A stretch of 62,235 nucleotides of DNA from Flavobacteriaceae bacterium (GCA_023262185.1 JALRDO010000013.1:1-62235), one strand, 5' to 3'; shown: positions 7,886 through 15,271, counted from the stretch's first letter. The notes: generated by a model from the letters alone, not told the origin. Program-made: numbers and translations.

Positions 7886-8496
7886 ATGTCTTTGATTTCT
7901 TTTTCGAACCTTATGATGGCCGAAGTACACTGCTCATTGTCTTAGAAGCCATAGCCTTTGTATTCGGAATCGCAAGTGTTTATCTCGCTAAGAAGGAGCA
8001 TATAGGGGTCTATCCAACGGGCATAGTGGCCACGCTAATCACTATGTATCTGTTCTTTGTAGATCGCCTTTTAGGAGACATGATTATGAATGCCTATTAC
8101 TCTATCATGAGCGTCTACGGATGGTATGAGTGGTCAAGAGTAAGAGACCAACAGAAGGTGAGGCACATTTCACGAGTAAATGAAAAAGAGAAGCGGATCG
8201 CCTTTGTTTTGATCCTTGTCACCATGCTGGTGATGTATGGGGTATATCGTTTTACAGGAACTCCTATCGCCTCATCGAACGGAATCGATATCTTAAGTTC
8301 AGGTTTGTTTTTCACAGCAATGTGGCTGATGGCACTCAAGAAATTAGAAAATTGGACGCTTTGGATCATCGCCAATTGCATCAGTGTGCCGCTATATGCA
8401 TATCGTGGCTGGGGAATGCTTTCATTGCAATATGTGATCTTTACAGTACTCGCTATCCAAGGATACAATCAATGGAAGAAATCACTCGACAGCTAA
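7882..8496 (+). CDS. pnuC: PnuC-family vitamin transporter (nicotinamide riboside or thiamine)
   Basis: A 204-residue inner-membrane protein with about seven hydrophobic segments and the PnuC hallmarks: the N-terminal LEAIAFVFGIASVYLAKKEH, YPTGIVATLITMYLFF, NAYYSIMSVYGWYEW and the C-terminal PLYAYRGWGMLSLQYVIF. PnuC proteins move vitamins by facilitated diffusion, trapped by phosphorylation inside; relatives in Bacteroidota named PnuT move thiamine. The next gene, which overlaps this one by 25 bases, encodes a NadR-like kinase, fitting nicotinamide riboside salvage. A TPP riboswitch three genes downstream makes thiamine an equally serious possibility. Family certain, substrate open. Confidence 0.9.
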   Translation: MNVFDFFFEPYDGRSTLLIVLEAIAFVFGIASVYLAKKEHIGVYPTGIVATLITMYLFFVDRLLGDMIMNAYYSIMSVYGWYEWSRVRDQQKVRHISRVNEKEKRIAFVLILVTMLVMYGVYRFTGTPIASSNGIDILSSGLFFTAMWLMALKKLENWTLWIIANCISVPLYAYRGWGMLSLQYVIFTVLAIQGYNQWKKSLDS

Positions 8497-9056
8497 AAAC
8501 CTCAGTGCTAAAGGTGGTTCTATTCGGACCTGAATCTACTGGCAAGACCACCTTGTCAAAGCAATTGTCTGAATATTATCAGGCGCCTTGGGTTGCTGAA
8601 TACGCAAGAGAATATCTACAATCGAAGTACGATGAAACGAAAGAGGTGTGCACTTACGAAGACCTTATTCTAATTGCTCATGGACAAATGCGGCTTGAAA
8701 ACGAGGCGGTAAAAAAGGCAGAGCTCACGGGTTCAGATTTGATCATTTGCGACACTGATCTTTTAGAAACTTCGGTGTATTCAGCTGTTTATTTTGATGG
8801 AAAAATTGATCCTGTTTTACAAGAGGCGGTAGCCAACAACACCTATGACCTGTATCTCTTGACCTACATCGATACCCCCTGGGAACCTGATGATTTGAGA
8901 GACAAACCGAATGAGCGTCAAGAAATGTTTGAGGTTTTTGAATCCAAATTGGTCGAAAACTCCTTACCTTTTATTACATTGAAAGGAGATAAAGAAATGC
9001 GATATGCCTCAGCCAAGAGGCGAATCGACGATCTATTACGTATTCATGCCCTTTAA
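8472..9056 (+). CDS. NadR-like AAA ATPase / vitamin kinase
   Basis: A 194-residue P-loop protein similar to the ribosylnicotinamide kinase domain of NadR. The Walker A motif GPESTGKT is at residues 19-26, the typical WVAEYAREYL follows, and the IICDTDLLETSVYSAVYF block matches the NadR-kinase family; the nucleotidyltransferase and HTH domains of full NadR are missing. The start is the ATG at 8472 inside the end of pnuC; a longer frame back to 8322 overlaps pnuC heavily and is rejected. Coupling to a PnuC transporter suggests it phosphorylates the imported vitamin, either nicotinamide riboside or thiamine. Confidence 0.87.
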   Translation: MEEITRQLKTSVLKVVLFGPESTGKTTLSKQLSEYYQAPWVAEYAREYLQSKYDETKEVCTYEDLILIAHGQMRLENEAVKKAELTGSDLIICDTDLLETSVYSAVYFDGKIDPVLQEAVANNTYDLYLLTYIDTPWEPDDLRDKPNERQEMFEVFESKLVENSLPFITLKGDKEMRYASAKRRIDDLLRIHAL

Positions 9057-10527
9057 TTCAGAAGATTTAGAAAACCTAAACCATAGAGGAATTCATCCCT
9101 CTGAGGCACTAAGGCAGCTATCTTTTCTCAAAAAAGGCTTTCGTCCGCTTGAGTTGACCAAACCCGCTAAAATTTCAGAAGGTATTGAGAAGCTCAACAG
9201 CGAAGCGGCACAGCACTTTGCGGATGTTTACAAAGAGAAAAACAGTCAGTATACCGTTGAGAAATTCGTTCCGGCATCTGGAGCCGCAACTCGGATGTTT
9301 AAGCTGCTTTATCAACTCTTAGATGAAGAATCTTTAGACCTTCCTCTTGCACAAGCACCATTTAAGATTGTAGAAGGACAAGAGTTTGCGAATAACTACA
9401 AGAACCTAGCGTTTTATAAGCAGTGGAATGCCCTAGGCGATCTCAATCAGATTTCTGCTAAAGAGGCATTGAAAAATCTCTTAGATGACGCACATATGGC
9501 CTATGGGTCTAAGCCAAAGGCCCTCTTGGGCTTTCACCGTGAGAACGATCAGGTGACCAGTCCATTATACACCCATCTTTTAGAGGCGCAAGATTACGCG
9601 CAGTCGAGACTTCACCTTACCATTTCAAGTGAATATCGCGAAGCGATTGAAAATGAGATCAATGCCTTGAAGTCAAAGTTGAAAATCGAGGTAGAATGCA
9701 GTTATTCGTATCAATTGGCCTCCACCGATACTCTTGCGATCGACTATGATGATGAGTTGGTGAGAGATGCTGACCAGAAGCTTATTTTTCGACCTGGAGG
9801 TCACGGCGCGCTTCTGCAGAACTTGAATGCTCGCACTGCAGACCTTGTTTTTATCAAGAATATAGACAACGTATGTACTTTGTCTGCACTCAAAGCCCAC
9901 AACTTTTATAAAAAGGTCTTGGGAGGATTTGCTATAGAAATTGTTCAGCAATTGCACCGCTATCAGCAGCAGCTAGAGAACGAAGAGGCCAATCTCGATC
10001 GCCAAGAACTAATTATCTTTTTACAGCGCTATTTTGGCGTCTTGCTTGATCCGCAGGCAATCGATTTTAATTCAAAAGCAAGAGCGCACCTATTTAGACC
10101 TTTACGCGTGTGCGGAATGGTAGCAAACGACGGTCAGCCCGGCGGAGGTCCGTTTTGGGTTAAGCTCAAGGGAGCCTCTAGTCTTCAAATTATAGAGTCT
10201 GCCCAAATCGACCAAAATTCATCAGAGCAGCTTGCCCTGATGCAAAATGCCACCCACTTTAATCCGGTTGACATTGTGGCTTCATTAACCGATTATAAGG
10301 GACGCGCTTATGATCTCAATGACTACGTAGATCTTGAACAGGGAATTATTGCGCATAAGACCTTCGACGGCAGATCGATCAAGGCCCTTGAGCTCCCGGG
10401 TTTGTGGAACGGGTCAATGGCCTACTGGAACAGCTGTTTCGTTGAAGTTCCGGCCGCTACCTTCAATCCGGTGAAGAATTTTCTAGACCTGCTAAAACCA
10501 TCGCATCAAGGATCAAATTTTGACTAG
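9046..10527 (+). CDS. DUF4301 family protein with nucleotidyltransferase-like motifs
   Basis: A 493-residue cytoplasmic protein of the DUF4301 family, function not established. Visible motifs recall UDP-sugar pyrophosphorylases: FVPASGAATRMFKLL (residues 74-88) resembles the nucleotide-binding LxxGxGTRM loop, and RPGGHGALLQNL (249-260) followed by FIKNIDNV (269-276) resembles the PGGxG and DN blocks of UDPGP/UAP1 enzymes. No signal or membrane segment. The start is the ATG at 9046, overlapping the kinase stop by 11 bases; an upstream ATG at 9004 in the same frame lies deep in the kinase gene. It is the last gene before the TPP riboswitch. A nucleotidyltransferase role is inference from motifs only. 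Confidence 0.85.
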   Translation: MPFNSEDLENLNHRGIHPSEALRQLSFLKKGFRPLELTKPAKISEGIEKLNSEAAQHFADVYKEKNSQYTVEKFVPASGAATRMFKLLYQLLDEESLDLPLAQAPFKIVEGQEFANNYKNLAFYKQWNALGDLNQISAKEALKNLLDDAHMAYGSKPKALLGFHRENDQVTSPLYTHLLEAQDYAQSRLHLTISSEYREAIENEINALKSKLKIEVECSYSYQLASTDTLAIDYDDELVRDADQKLIFRPGGHGALLQNLNARTADLVFIKNIDNVCTLSALKAHNFYKKVLGGFAIEIVQQLHRYQQQLENEEANLDRQELIIFLQRYFGVLLDPQAIDFNSKARAHLFRPLRVCGMVANDGQPGGGPFWVKLKGASSLQIIESAQIDQNSSEQLALMQNATHFNPVDIVASLTDYKGRAYDLNDYVDLEQGIIAHKTFDGRSIKALELPGLWNGSMAYWNSCFVEVPAATFNPVKNFLDLLKPSHQGSNFD

Positions 10528-10552
10528 GATTTCTAGTTACAACTTATCTTTG
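10520..10552 (+). promoter_or_regulatory. Promoter for the TPP-riboswitch transcript
   Basis: TATCTTTG at 10545-10552 matches the Bacteroidota -7 element exactly, and TTGAC at 10520-10524 is a plausible -33 element about 20 bases upstream. The start of transcription would fall just ahead of the riboswitch aptamer. Confidence 0.6.
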
Positions 10553-10559
10553 CATCACA

Positions 10560-10641
10560 TCTCATAGGGGTGCTTGCATTTTGCAGGCTGAGATTATACC
10601 CATTGAACCTGGGCAGGTAATGCTGCCAAGGAATGTTTAAC
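10560..10641 (+). promoter_or_regulatory. TPP (thi-box) riboswitch
   Basis: The conserved thi-box core is present: GGGGTGC at 10567-10573, then GGCTGAGATTATACCC, TTGAACCTGGGCAGG and TAATGCTGCCAAGGAA, ending about 10634. Pyrophosphate-helix (GAACCTG...TAATGC) and pyrimidine-helix (CTGAGA) elements are both there. Downstream, GCACCCCT at 10663-10670 is perfectly complementary to AGGGGTGC at 10566-10573, so the 5' strand of the aptamer can be drawn into an alternative helix; this is a likely expression platform. The regulated gene is the TonB-dependent receptor at 10697, so thiamine or a derivative is the expected ligand of that receptor. Confidence 0.93.
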
Positions 10642-10696
10642 CAATTATTAATTACGAGAATAGCACCCCTTCTATTCGCGCCTAAACCAAAGTGTT

Positions 10697-12841
10697 ATGA
10701 TGCGAATAAAAGTTTTTTCGTGCGTTGTCTTAGGGGCAACATTTGGGCTTTTTGCCCAACAAAATCAACGTGTAGACCTCGATGAGGTTATAGTTGCAGC
10801 CGTCAGGGTAAACGACAGTGTTCCCATGGCCTACACCAATGTCAGCAATGCTCAAATTGAGCGGATCAACCTCGGACAAGACATCCCGCTGTTACTAAAT
10901 TATACGCCGTCAATTGTAGCCACTACTTATGACGGTATGGGTGTTGGGTATACCGATTTTAGAATCCGTGGAATTGACAATTCACGCATTAACGTGACCA
11001 TTAATGGGATTCCGTACAATGATGCCGATAGCCAGACCACATTTTTTGTGAACCTCCAAGATTTTGCCTCTTCTGTGAGCTCTATTCAGATTCAAAGAGG
11101 GGTGGGCTCATCAACCTTTGGCGCAGCAGCTTTCGGAGCGAGTGTCAGTATCGCCACTCAAAATCCGAGCGATGCGGCTTATGCCCAATATGCAAGCAGT
11201 GTGGGTAGCTTTTCTACCTTCAAAAACACCCTTCAGACCTCGACCGGAGACCTTAATGGCTTCTCTCTAGTGGCGCGTCTTTCTTCTATTCAGTCTGACG
11301 GTTATGTAGATCGCGCTAGCGCTGATCTTAAATCTTATTACCTGAATGGCCTGTTCAAACTAAAGGCCAACAAGGCACAACTTAACCTCTTGGCATTTGG
11401 AGGAACCGAAACGACAGGACTCTCCTTCTTTGGGCTCGATCGAGCCGGGTTGGCGTCGAATCGCAGACTCAATCTTGACGGCATCTATTACGATGCAAAC
11501 GGTAACGAAAAGGTGTATCCGAATCAGACCGACAACTACCTTCAACAGCATTTTCAACTGCACTATAAAGAAGTGTTGAGCCCTAGTGAAGAGTTTACCT
11601 TCAGTGCACACTACACAAATTCACAAGGATATTACGAGCAGATTCAAGATTACGACAACATTTATGTCTATTTCAGAACTATCCCCGCTTTATTCGGCGA
11701 AGGAGGGGCCGATTATGCCTCGCAAGCACACCTTAATTCTGATTTTTACGGCATGTTGTCAAGCTATTCGAAGAAATTTGAAAAGAGTAATCTGATTGCT
11801 GGGTTAGGATGGAATACGTATCAAGGGGAGCAATTTGGAGAAGCCATCGCCGCAGATTCCGCCGTACTCTCTCAGGTTCCTTACCGATTCTATGAGAATG
11901 AGACCACAAAAAGGGAGTTGAATAGTTTTGCGAAATGGAACATCGAACTGTCTAGTACACTCTTTGCCTATGTTGATTTTCAGCTAAGAAACGTGGACTA
12001 TCAGGCTGCTGGTTCACTCTTCAGCGAAGGCGCTCGCCTTGATGTAGATGAGAATTATCTCTTTTTTAATCCTAAGCTTGGTTTGCGTTATGAGCTCGGA
12101 AGATCTCAACTGTTTCTCTCGTATGCCAGGGCGAACAGGGAGCCTGCTCGTGTGGATTTTGAAAACGGTACGCCTGCTCCAGAGCAATTGGACGATTTTG
12201 AATTGGGATACCGTTTTAGTAGCTCAAAGCTAGCTCTTAATACAACCGCATTTTTTATGGATTATACCAATCAATTGGTGCTCACAGGGGCCTTAGATAC
12301 CTTCAATTTTCCGCTGCGCGAAAATGTAGGATCTAGTTATAGAGCTGGAGTCGAACTAGAGGCTTCCTACGTGCCGTTTGAGGGTCTTCGTGCCGATGCT
12401 AGTTTGACCCTAAGTCGCCATTGCAATCGAGATTTTGTGACGTATCGCAATGAGTCTATAGAGCAACTAGGTGACACCGCAATTTCTTTCGCTCCTGAAC
12501 GTATTTTCGGAGGTTCGATCTCTTATGAGCTTGCAAAGACCTCTACCTTGACGTTTTATGCAAAATCAGTGTCTGAACAGTTTATGAGTAATATCGAACA
12601 TCCAGATTCGCTGATTGAGGGGTATACGGTATTTGATCTCAATTTCAATCATGACTTTGTTTTCAATGGAGCCATCGAGAAGATAAGCTTGACCCTTCAG
12701 CTCAATAACCTCTTTAATACTCTCTATGAGAATAATGGTTATTTCTACAGTTTCGACGATCAGGGTCAGACGTATTACGGGGCAGGATTCTATCCGCAAG
12801 CACCGCGTACTGTACTGGCTGGAATGAGATTCAGATTTTAG
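10697..12841 (+). CDS. TonB-dependent outer-membrane receptor under TPP riboswitch control (putative thiamine receptor)
   Basis: A 714-residue TonB-dependent receptor. A signal peptide (residues 1-21) precedes QQNQRVDLDEVIVAAVRV, a TonB-box-like region; the plug domain (about 45-155) shows FRIRGIDNSRINVTINGIP, VSSIQIQRGVGSSTFGAAAF and GASVSIATQNP; the rest is the 22-strand barrel, ending in a terminal Phe as usual for outer-membrane proteins. There is no N-terminal carboxypeptidase-like domain and no SusD partner. The TPP riboswitch in its leader points to uptake of thiamine or a phosphorylated form, driven by TonB. ATGs at 10697 and 10700 cannot be separated. The last four bases overlap the convergent gene's stop. 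Confidence 0.93.
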   Translation: MMRIKVFSCVVLGATFGLFAQQNQRVDLDEVIVAAVRVNDSVPMAYTNVSNAQIERINLGQDIPLLLNYTPSIVATTYDGMGVGYTDFRIRGIDNSRINVTINGIPYNDADSQTTFFVNLQDFASSVSSIQIQRGVGSSTFGAAAFGASVSIATQNPSDAAYAQYASSVGSFSTFKNTLQTSTGDLNGFSLVARLSSIQSDGYVDRASADLKSYYLNGLFKLKANKAQLNLLAFGGTETTGLSFFGLDRAGLASNRRLNLDGIYYDANGNEKVYPNQTDNYLQQHFQLHYKEVLSPSEEFTFSAHYTNSQGYYEQIQDYDNIYVYFRTIPALFGEGGADYASQAHLNSDFYGMLSSYSKKFEKSNLIAGLGWNTYQGEQFGEAIAADSAVLSQVPYRFYENETTKRELNSFAKWNIELSSTLFAYVDFQLRNVDYQAAGSLFSEGARLDVDENYLFFNPKLGLRYELGRSQLFLSYARANREPARVDFENGTPAPEQLDDFELGYRFSSSKLALNTTAFFMDYTNQLVLTGALDTFNFPLRENVGSSYRAGVELEASYVPFEGLRADASLTLSRHCNRDFVTYRNESIEQLGDTAISFAPERIFGGSISYELAKTSTLTFYAKSVSEQFMSNIEHPDSLIEGYTVFDLNFNHDFVFNGAIEKISLTLQLNNLFNTLYENNGYFYSFDDQGQTYYGAGFYPQAPRTVLAGMRFRF

Positions 12842-13272
12842 TTGTAGATATAAAGCATGGGACCCTCGGCCCTCACTGCGTATTCTTTCAGATCAAAAAG
12901 AACAGTCTCACCCTGTCGGTTGAGCAATTGACCGGTAAAGAGGCTGTAACTAAAGCCATCTGAACATCCGCATGTGGCTGAGGTACCCTTCGCTTCTGTC
13001 GCAGAACAAGCTTCTACGGAGTGATTCGGACAGGCGACTTCGAAGGCTCGAAAACTGTCGATTCCAACTTGAACTACGTGAATTCCTTTTATGCCCCCTA
13101 AACTTTGCGGCAAGGTGATGGGAACTCCAATCTGCTGCACCTGGCTGTAAAGGGGCAAACGTGTATCGATTTGAACATCAAATGAAGCGTTGATCAAATA
13201 AGGGTTCTGAACCACTTGTGTATCGGCACAAGCTATCAGAGAAAGTGTCAAAAAAAGGACTATCACTCTCAT
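12838..13272 (-). CDS. Rieske-like lipoprotein with degenerate cluster ligands
   Basis: A 144-residue predicted lipoprotein (MRVIVLFLTLSLIAC, Cys15 lipid site). The C-terminal half looks like a Rieske fold: FRAFEVACPNHSVEAC, then ATCGCSDGFSYSLFTGQLL where a true Rieske protein has CPCHGSxFxxxTG. In the second motif the expected His is replaced by Ser (C-G-C-S), and the first motif has His at +3 rather than +2 from Cys, so a standard 2Fe-2S cluster is doubtful. Similar small lipoproteins are, to my knowledge, annotated as Rieske proteins in Flavobacteria. It shares a four-base TTAG stop overlap with the receptor gene. Function unknown. Confidence 0.8.
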   Translation of the reverse strand: MRVIVLFLTLSLIACADTQVVQNPYLINASFDVQIDTRLPLYSQVQQIGVPITLPQSLGGIKGIHVVQVGIDSFRAFEVACPNHSVEACSATEAKGTSATCGCSDGFSYSLFTGQLLNRQGETVLFDLKEYAVRAEGPMLYIYN

Positions 13273-13304
13273 GAGACTTCAAAGATACTGTGGTTTTAAT
13301 TTTG

Positions 13305-13312
13305 TATATTTG
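13305..13312 (+). promoter_or_regulatory. -7 promoter element TATATTTG for greA
   Basis: Exact TAnnTTTG match; transcription should begin near 13317-13320, immediately before the leader hairpin. Confidence 0.6.
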
Positions 13313-13315
13313 AGT

Positions 13316-13355
13316 AATCCTCTAGACCCTTGATACCAAGGAACTTGAGGATTTT
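13316..13355 (+). promoter_or_regulatory. Stem-loop in the greA leader
   Basis: AATCCTC (13316-13322) pairs with GAGGATT (13347-13353), and inside it CCTTG (13328-13332) pairs with CAAGG (13337-13341) around ATAC. A run of T follows (TTTTTT at 13352-13357). It looks like a terminator or attenuator placed 15 bases before the greA start, just after the predicted transcription start. Confidence 0.6.
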
Positions 13356-13371
13356 TTAATTCGAATGAGGT

Positions 13372-13848
13372 ATGAGTAAAGTTGCCTATTACACTAAAGA
13401 AGGATTACAGAAACTGAGAGATGAGTTGAATCAGTTAAAGGACGTTGAGCGCCCTAAAGCTTCTGCGGCTATTGCCGAAGCTAGAGACAAGGGAGATCTA
13501 TCTGAGAATGCCGAATACGATGCTGCAAAGGAGGCACAAGGCCTTCTTGAGATGCGCATTGCCAAGCTTGAAGAGACACTTTCAAATGCACGCTTGATCG
13601 ACGAATCACAGTTAGATACCTCAAAAGCCTTGATTCTATCTACGGTTACGATTAAGAATAAGGTCAATAATCAACAAATGACCTATACCCTGGTTGCCGA
13701 AAGCGAGGCGGACCTCAAGAGCGGAAAGATTTCAGTCAATTCACCTATCGGAAAAGGTCTGTTGGGTAAATCTGTAGGTGATATAGCAGAGATCCAGGTA
13801 CCGAATGGAGTCATACAGTTTGAAATCCTAGAGATCACCAGAAGCTAA
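13372..13848 (+). CDS. greA: Transcription elongation factor GreA
   Basis: GreA rescues backtracked RNA polymerase by stimulating transcript cleavage. The 158-residue product is normal in length. The N-terminal coiled coil (residues 1-75) contains the conserved YYTKEGLQKLRDELNQLK and ARDKGDLSENAEYDAAKEAQ, whose acidic tip residues D and E act in the polymerase secondary channel; the C-terminal FKBP-like domain ends with SPIGKGLLGKSVGD and IQVPNGVIQFEILEI. It starts a plus-strand operon with the HIT gene (1-base gap) and the DUF3127 gene. A hairpin leader precedes it. Confidence 0.97.
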   Translation: MSKVAYYTKEGLQKLRDELNQLKDVERPKASAAIAEARDKGDLSENAEYDAAKEAQGLLEMRIAKLEETLSNARLIDESQLDTSKALILSTVTIKNKVNNQQMTYTLVAESEADLKSGKISVNSPIGKGLLGKSVGDIAEIQVPNGVIQFEILEITRS

Positions 13849-13849
13849 G

Positions 13850-14251
13850 ATGGGTTCATTGTTTCTCAAAATCGTCTCAGGAGAGATACCTTCTTACAAG
13901 GTGGCTGAAGACGAAAATTTTCTAGCGTTTCTGGACATCAACCCTAATGCTAAGGGGCACACTCTATGTATTCCAAAGAAAGAGACCGACAAATTATTTG
14001 ACCTTTCAGAACAAGAGTATCTCGACCTTATGCGTTTCTCGCGAAAGGTGGCAAAGGCTATTGAAAATGTTGTAGCCTGTAAGAGAATTGGCCTCTCAGT
14101 CATCGGGCTTGAGGTTCCGCACGTGCACGTGCACCTTATACCCCTAAACGACATGCAAGACGCGCAATTCATCCAAAAGACCAAACTAGAGCCCGCCGAA
14201 TTTGAACAACTCGCGGCTCAACTCAATCAAGCATATAAACAACTAGACTAG
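13850..14251 (+). CDS. HIT (histidine triad) family nucleotide hydrolase
   Basis: A 133-residue HIT protein, expected to hydrolyse AMP-linked substrates such as adenosine phosphoramidates. The catalytic histidine triad HVHVHLIPL is at about residues 91-99; the N-terminus has the family block GSLFLKIVSGEIPSYKVAED and the middle LDINPNAKGHTLCIPKKE. No fused domains. It follows greA by one base, a pairing common in Flavobacteria. The physiological substrate is not known for this branch. Confidence 0.95.
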   Translation: MGSLFLKIVSGEIPSYKVAEDENFLAFLDINPNAKGHTLCIPKKETDKLFDLSEQEYLDLMRFSRKVAKAIENVVACKRIGLSVIGLEVPHVHVHLIPLNDMQDAQFIQKTKLEPAEFEQLAAQLNQAYKQLD

Positions 14252-14256
14252 TATTC

Positions 14257-14634
14257 ATGGAGCTACAAGGAACAATCAAGATTATTGGAGAGACAAAATC
14301 ATTCGGAAGCAACGGTTTTCGCAAACGCGAGATGGTTTTGACCACTCAAGAACAATACCCTCAAGATTTATTGATTGAATTTGTTCAAGACAAATGTGAT
14401 TTGCTCTCGCAATATGCTCCAGGTCAATTGGTGTCTGTTGGTATCAACTTAAGAGGACGCGAATGGACTTCTCCACAAGGAGAGGTGAAGTACTTCAATT
14501 CTATTCAAGGATGGCGCATCGAAGGTCAGGTCAAAGAGACAGCTCCTCCTAGTCCAAGTGATTTGCCCCCAATGACCGATTTCCCGTTGGCTGATGATGC
14601 AGATGAGAAAGATTACGACGATCTACCCTTCTAA
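14257..14634 (+). CDS. DUF3127 (SSB-like OB-fold) protein with SSB-type acidic tail
   Basis: A 125-residue DUF3127 protein. Residues 1-95 look like an OB-fold (ELQGTIKIIGETKSFGSNGF, KREMVLTTQEQYPQDLLIEF, VGINLRGREWTSPQGEVKYF), a distant SSB relative. A Pro/Asp linker follows and the protein ends DEKDYDDLPF, nearly identical to the DDLPF tip of the true SSB encoded at 421-879. That tip binds RecQ, RecO, PriA, DnaPol III chi and similar enzymes, so this protein may join the same network. It overlaps the convergent tag stop by CTAA. Whether it binds DNA, RNA or neither is unknown. Confidence 0.88.
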   Translation: MELQGTIKIIGETKSFGSNGFRKREMVLTTQEQYPQDLLIEFVQDKCDLLSQYAPGQLVSVGINLRGREWTSPQGEVKYFNSIQGWRIEGQVKETAPPSPSDLPPMTDFPLADDADEKDYDDLPF

Positions 14635-15227
14635 ATAAGAACCGAATCTACCTTGCTACGCGCAGCATAGCTTTCACAGTCGATGGTATGATCATTCACT
14701 ATACCGTTTGCCTGTAAAAAGGCGTAGACTACAACGGGCCCGGTGAATGAAAACCCTTGTTTCTTAAGATCCTTCGATAGTTTTTCAGAAAGCGGTGTTT
14801 TTGACGGCAAATCGCTCATTGATCGAGGGTTATTGTGAATGACACGCTTATCGGTGAACGACCATAAATAACAAGCAAAAGATCCGTGATTGCGTTGAAT
14901 GTTTTGAAAGGCGATAGCGTTGTTGATCGTAGCCTTGATCTTCGAACGATTGCGGATGATCCCAGGGTCTTGCATTAAAGCTTCGATCTTTTCATCGTTA
15001 TATGCCTCTACCTTATCGATTTTAAATTGATCAAAGGCCTCTCTAAAGGATTCTCTTTTTCGAAGTATTGTTAACCAATTAAGGCCTGCTTGGAAGGTTT
15101 CGAGCACGAGACTTTCAAACAACTTTTGATCATCAGTTTGCGGAACCCCCCATTCCTTATCGTGATAGGCCTCATAGAGTGCGTCTCCTTCGCAGAAACT
15201 GCATCGTTTTGGTGTGTCATTTTGCAT
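14631..15227 (-). CDS. tag: DNA-3-methyladenine glycosylase I
   Basis: Tag removes 3-methyladenine from alkylated DNA. The 198-residue product has the family start KRCSFCEGDALYEAYHDKEWG (zinc-binding Cys pair, first catalytic-site Glu), LVLETFQAGLNWLTILRKRE and the C-terminal VYAFLQANGIVNDH with zinc ligands His and Cys (HTIDC). Length is normal. A TAGTTTTG promoter element lies only four bases before the ATG, so the transcript may be leaderless. It shares its stop with DUF3127 on the opposite strand and is divergent from the thioredoxin-like gene. Confidence 0.96.
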   Translation of the reverse strand: MQNDTPKRCSFCEGDALYEAYHDKEWGVPQTDDQKLFESLVLETFQAGLNWLTILRKRESFREAFDQFKIDKVEAYNDEKIEALMQDPGIIRNRSKIKATINNAIAFQNIQRNHGSFACYLWSFTDKRVIHNNPRSMSDLPSKTPLSEKLSKDLKKQGFSFTGPVVVYAFLQANGIVNDHTIDCESYAARSKVDSVLI

Positions 15228-15231
15228 AAGA

Positions 15232-15239
15232 CAAAACTA
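15232..15239 (-). promoter_or_regulatory. -7 promoter element TAGTTTTG for tag
   Basis: Exact TAnnTTTG match on the minus strand, four bases from the tag ATG at 15227, implying little or no mRNA leader. Confidence 0.55.
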
Positions 15240-15255
15240 GCTCGTTTCACTGCAG

Positions 15256-15263
15256 TATCTTTG
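15256..15263 (+). promoter_or_regulatory. -7 promoter element TATCTTTG for the thioredoxin-like gene
   Basis: Exact TAnnTTTG match, eight bases before the ATG at 15272. It faces the tag promoter within a 44-base gap, so both divergent transcripts would be almost leaderless. Confidence 0.6.
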
Positions 15264-15271
15264 CACTGCTC

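Noticed and set aside
8322-8471. N-terminal extension of the NadR-like kinase
   Set aside because: It overlaps the conserved end of pnuC by 150 bases and shows no homology-like sequence; the ATG at 8472 gives a normal family start.
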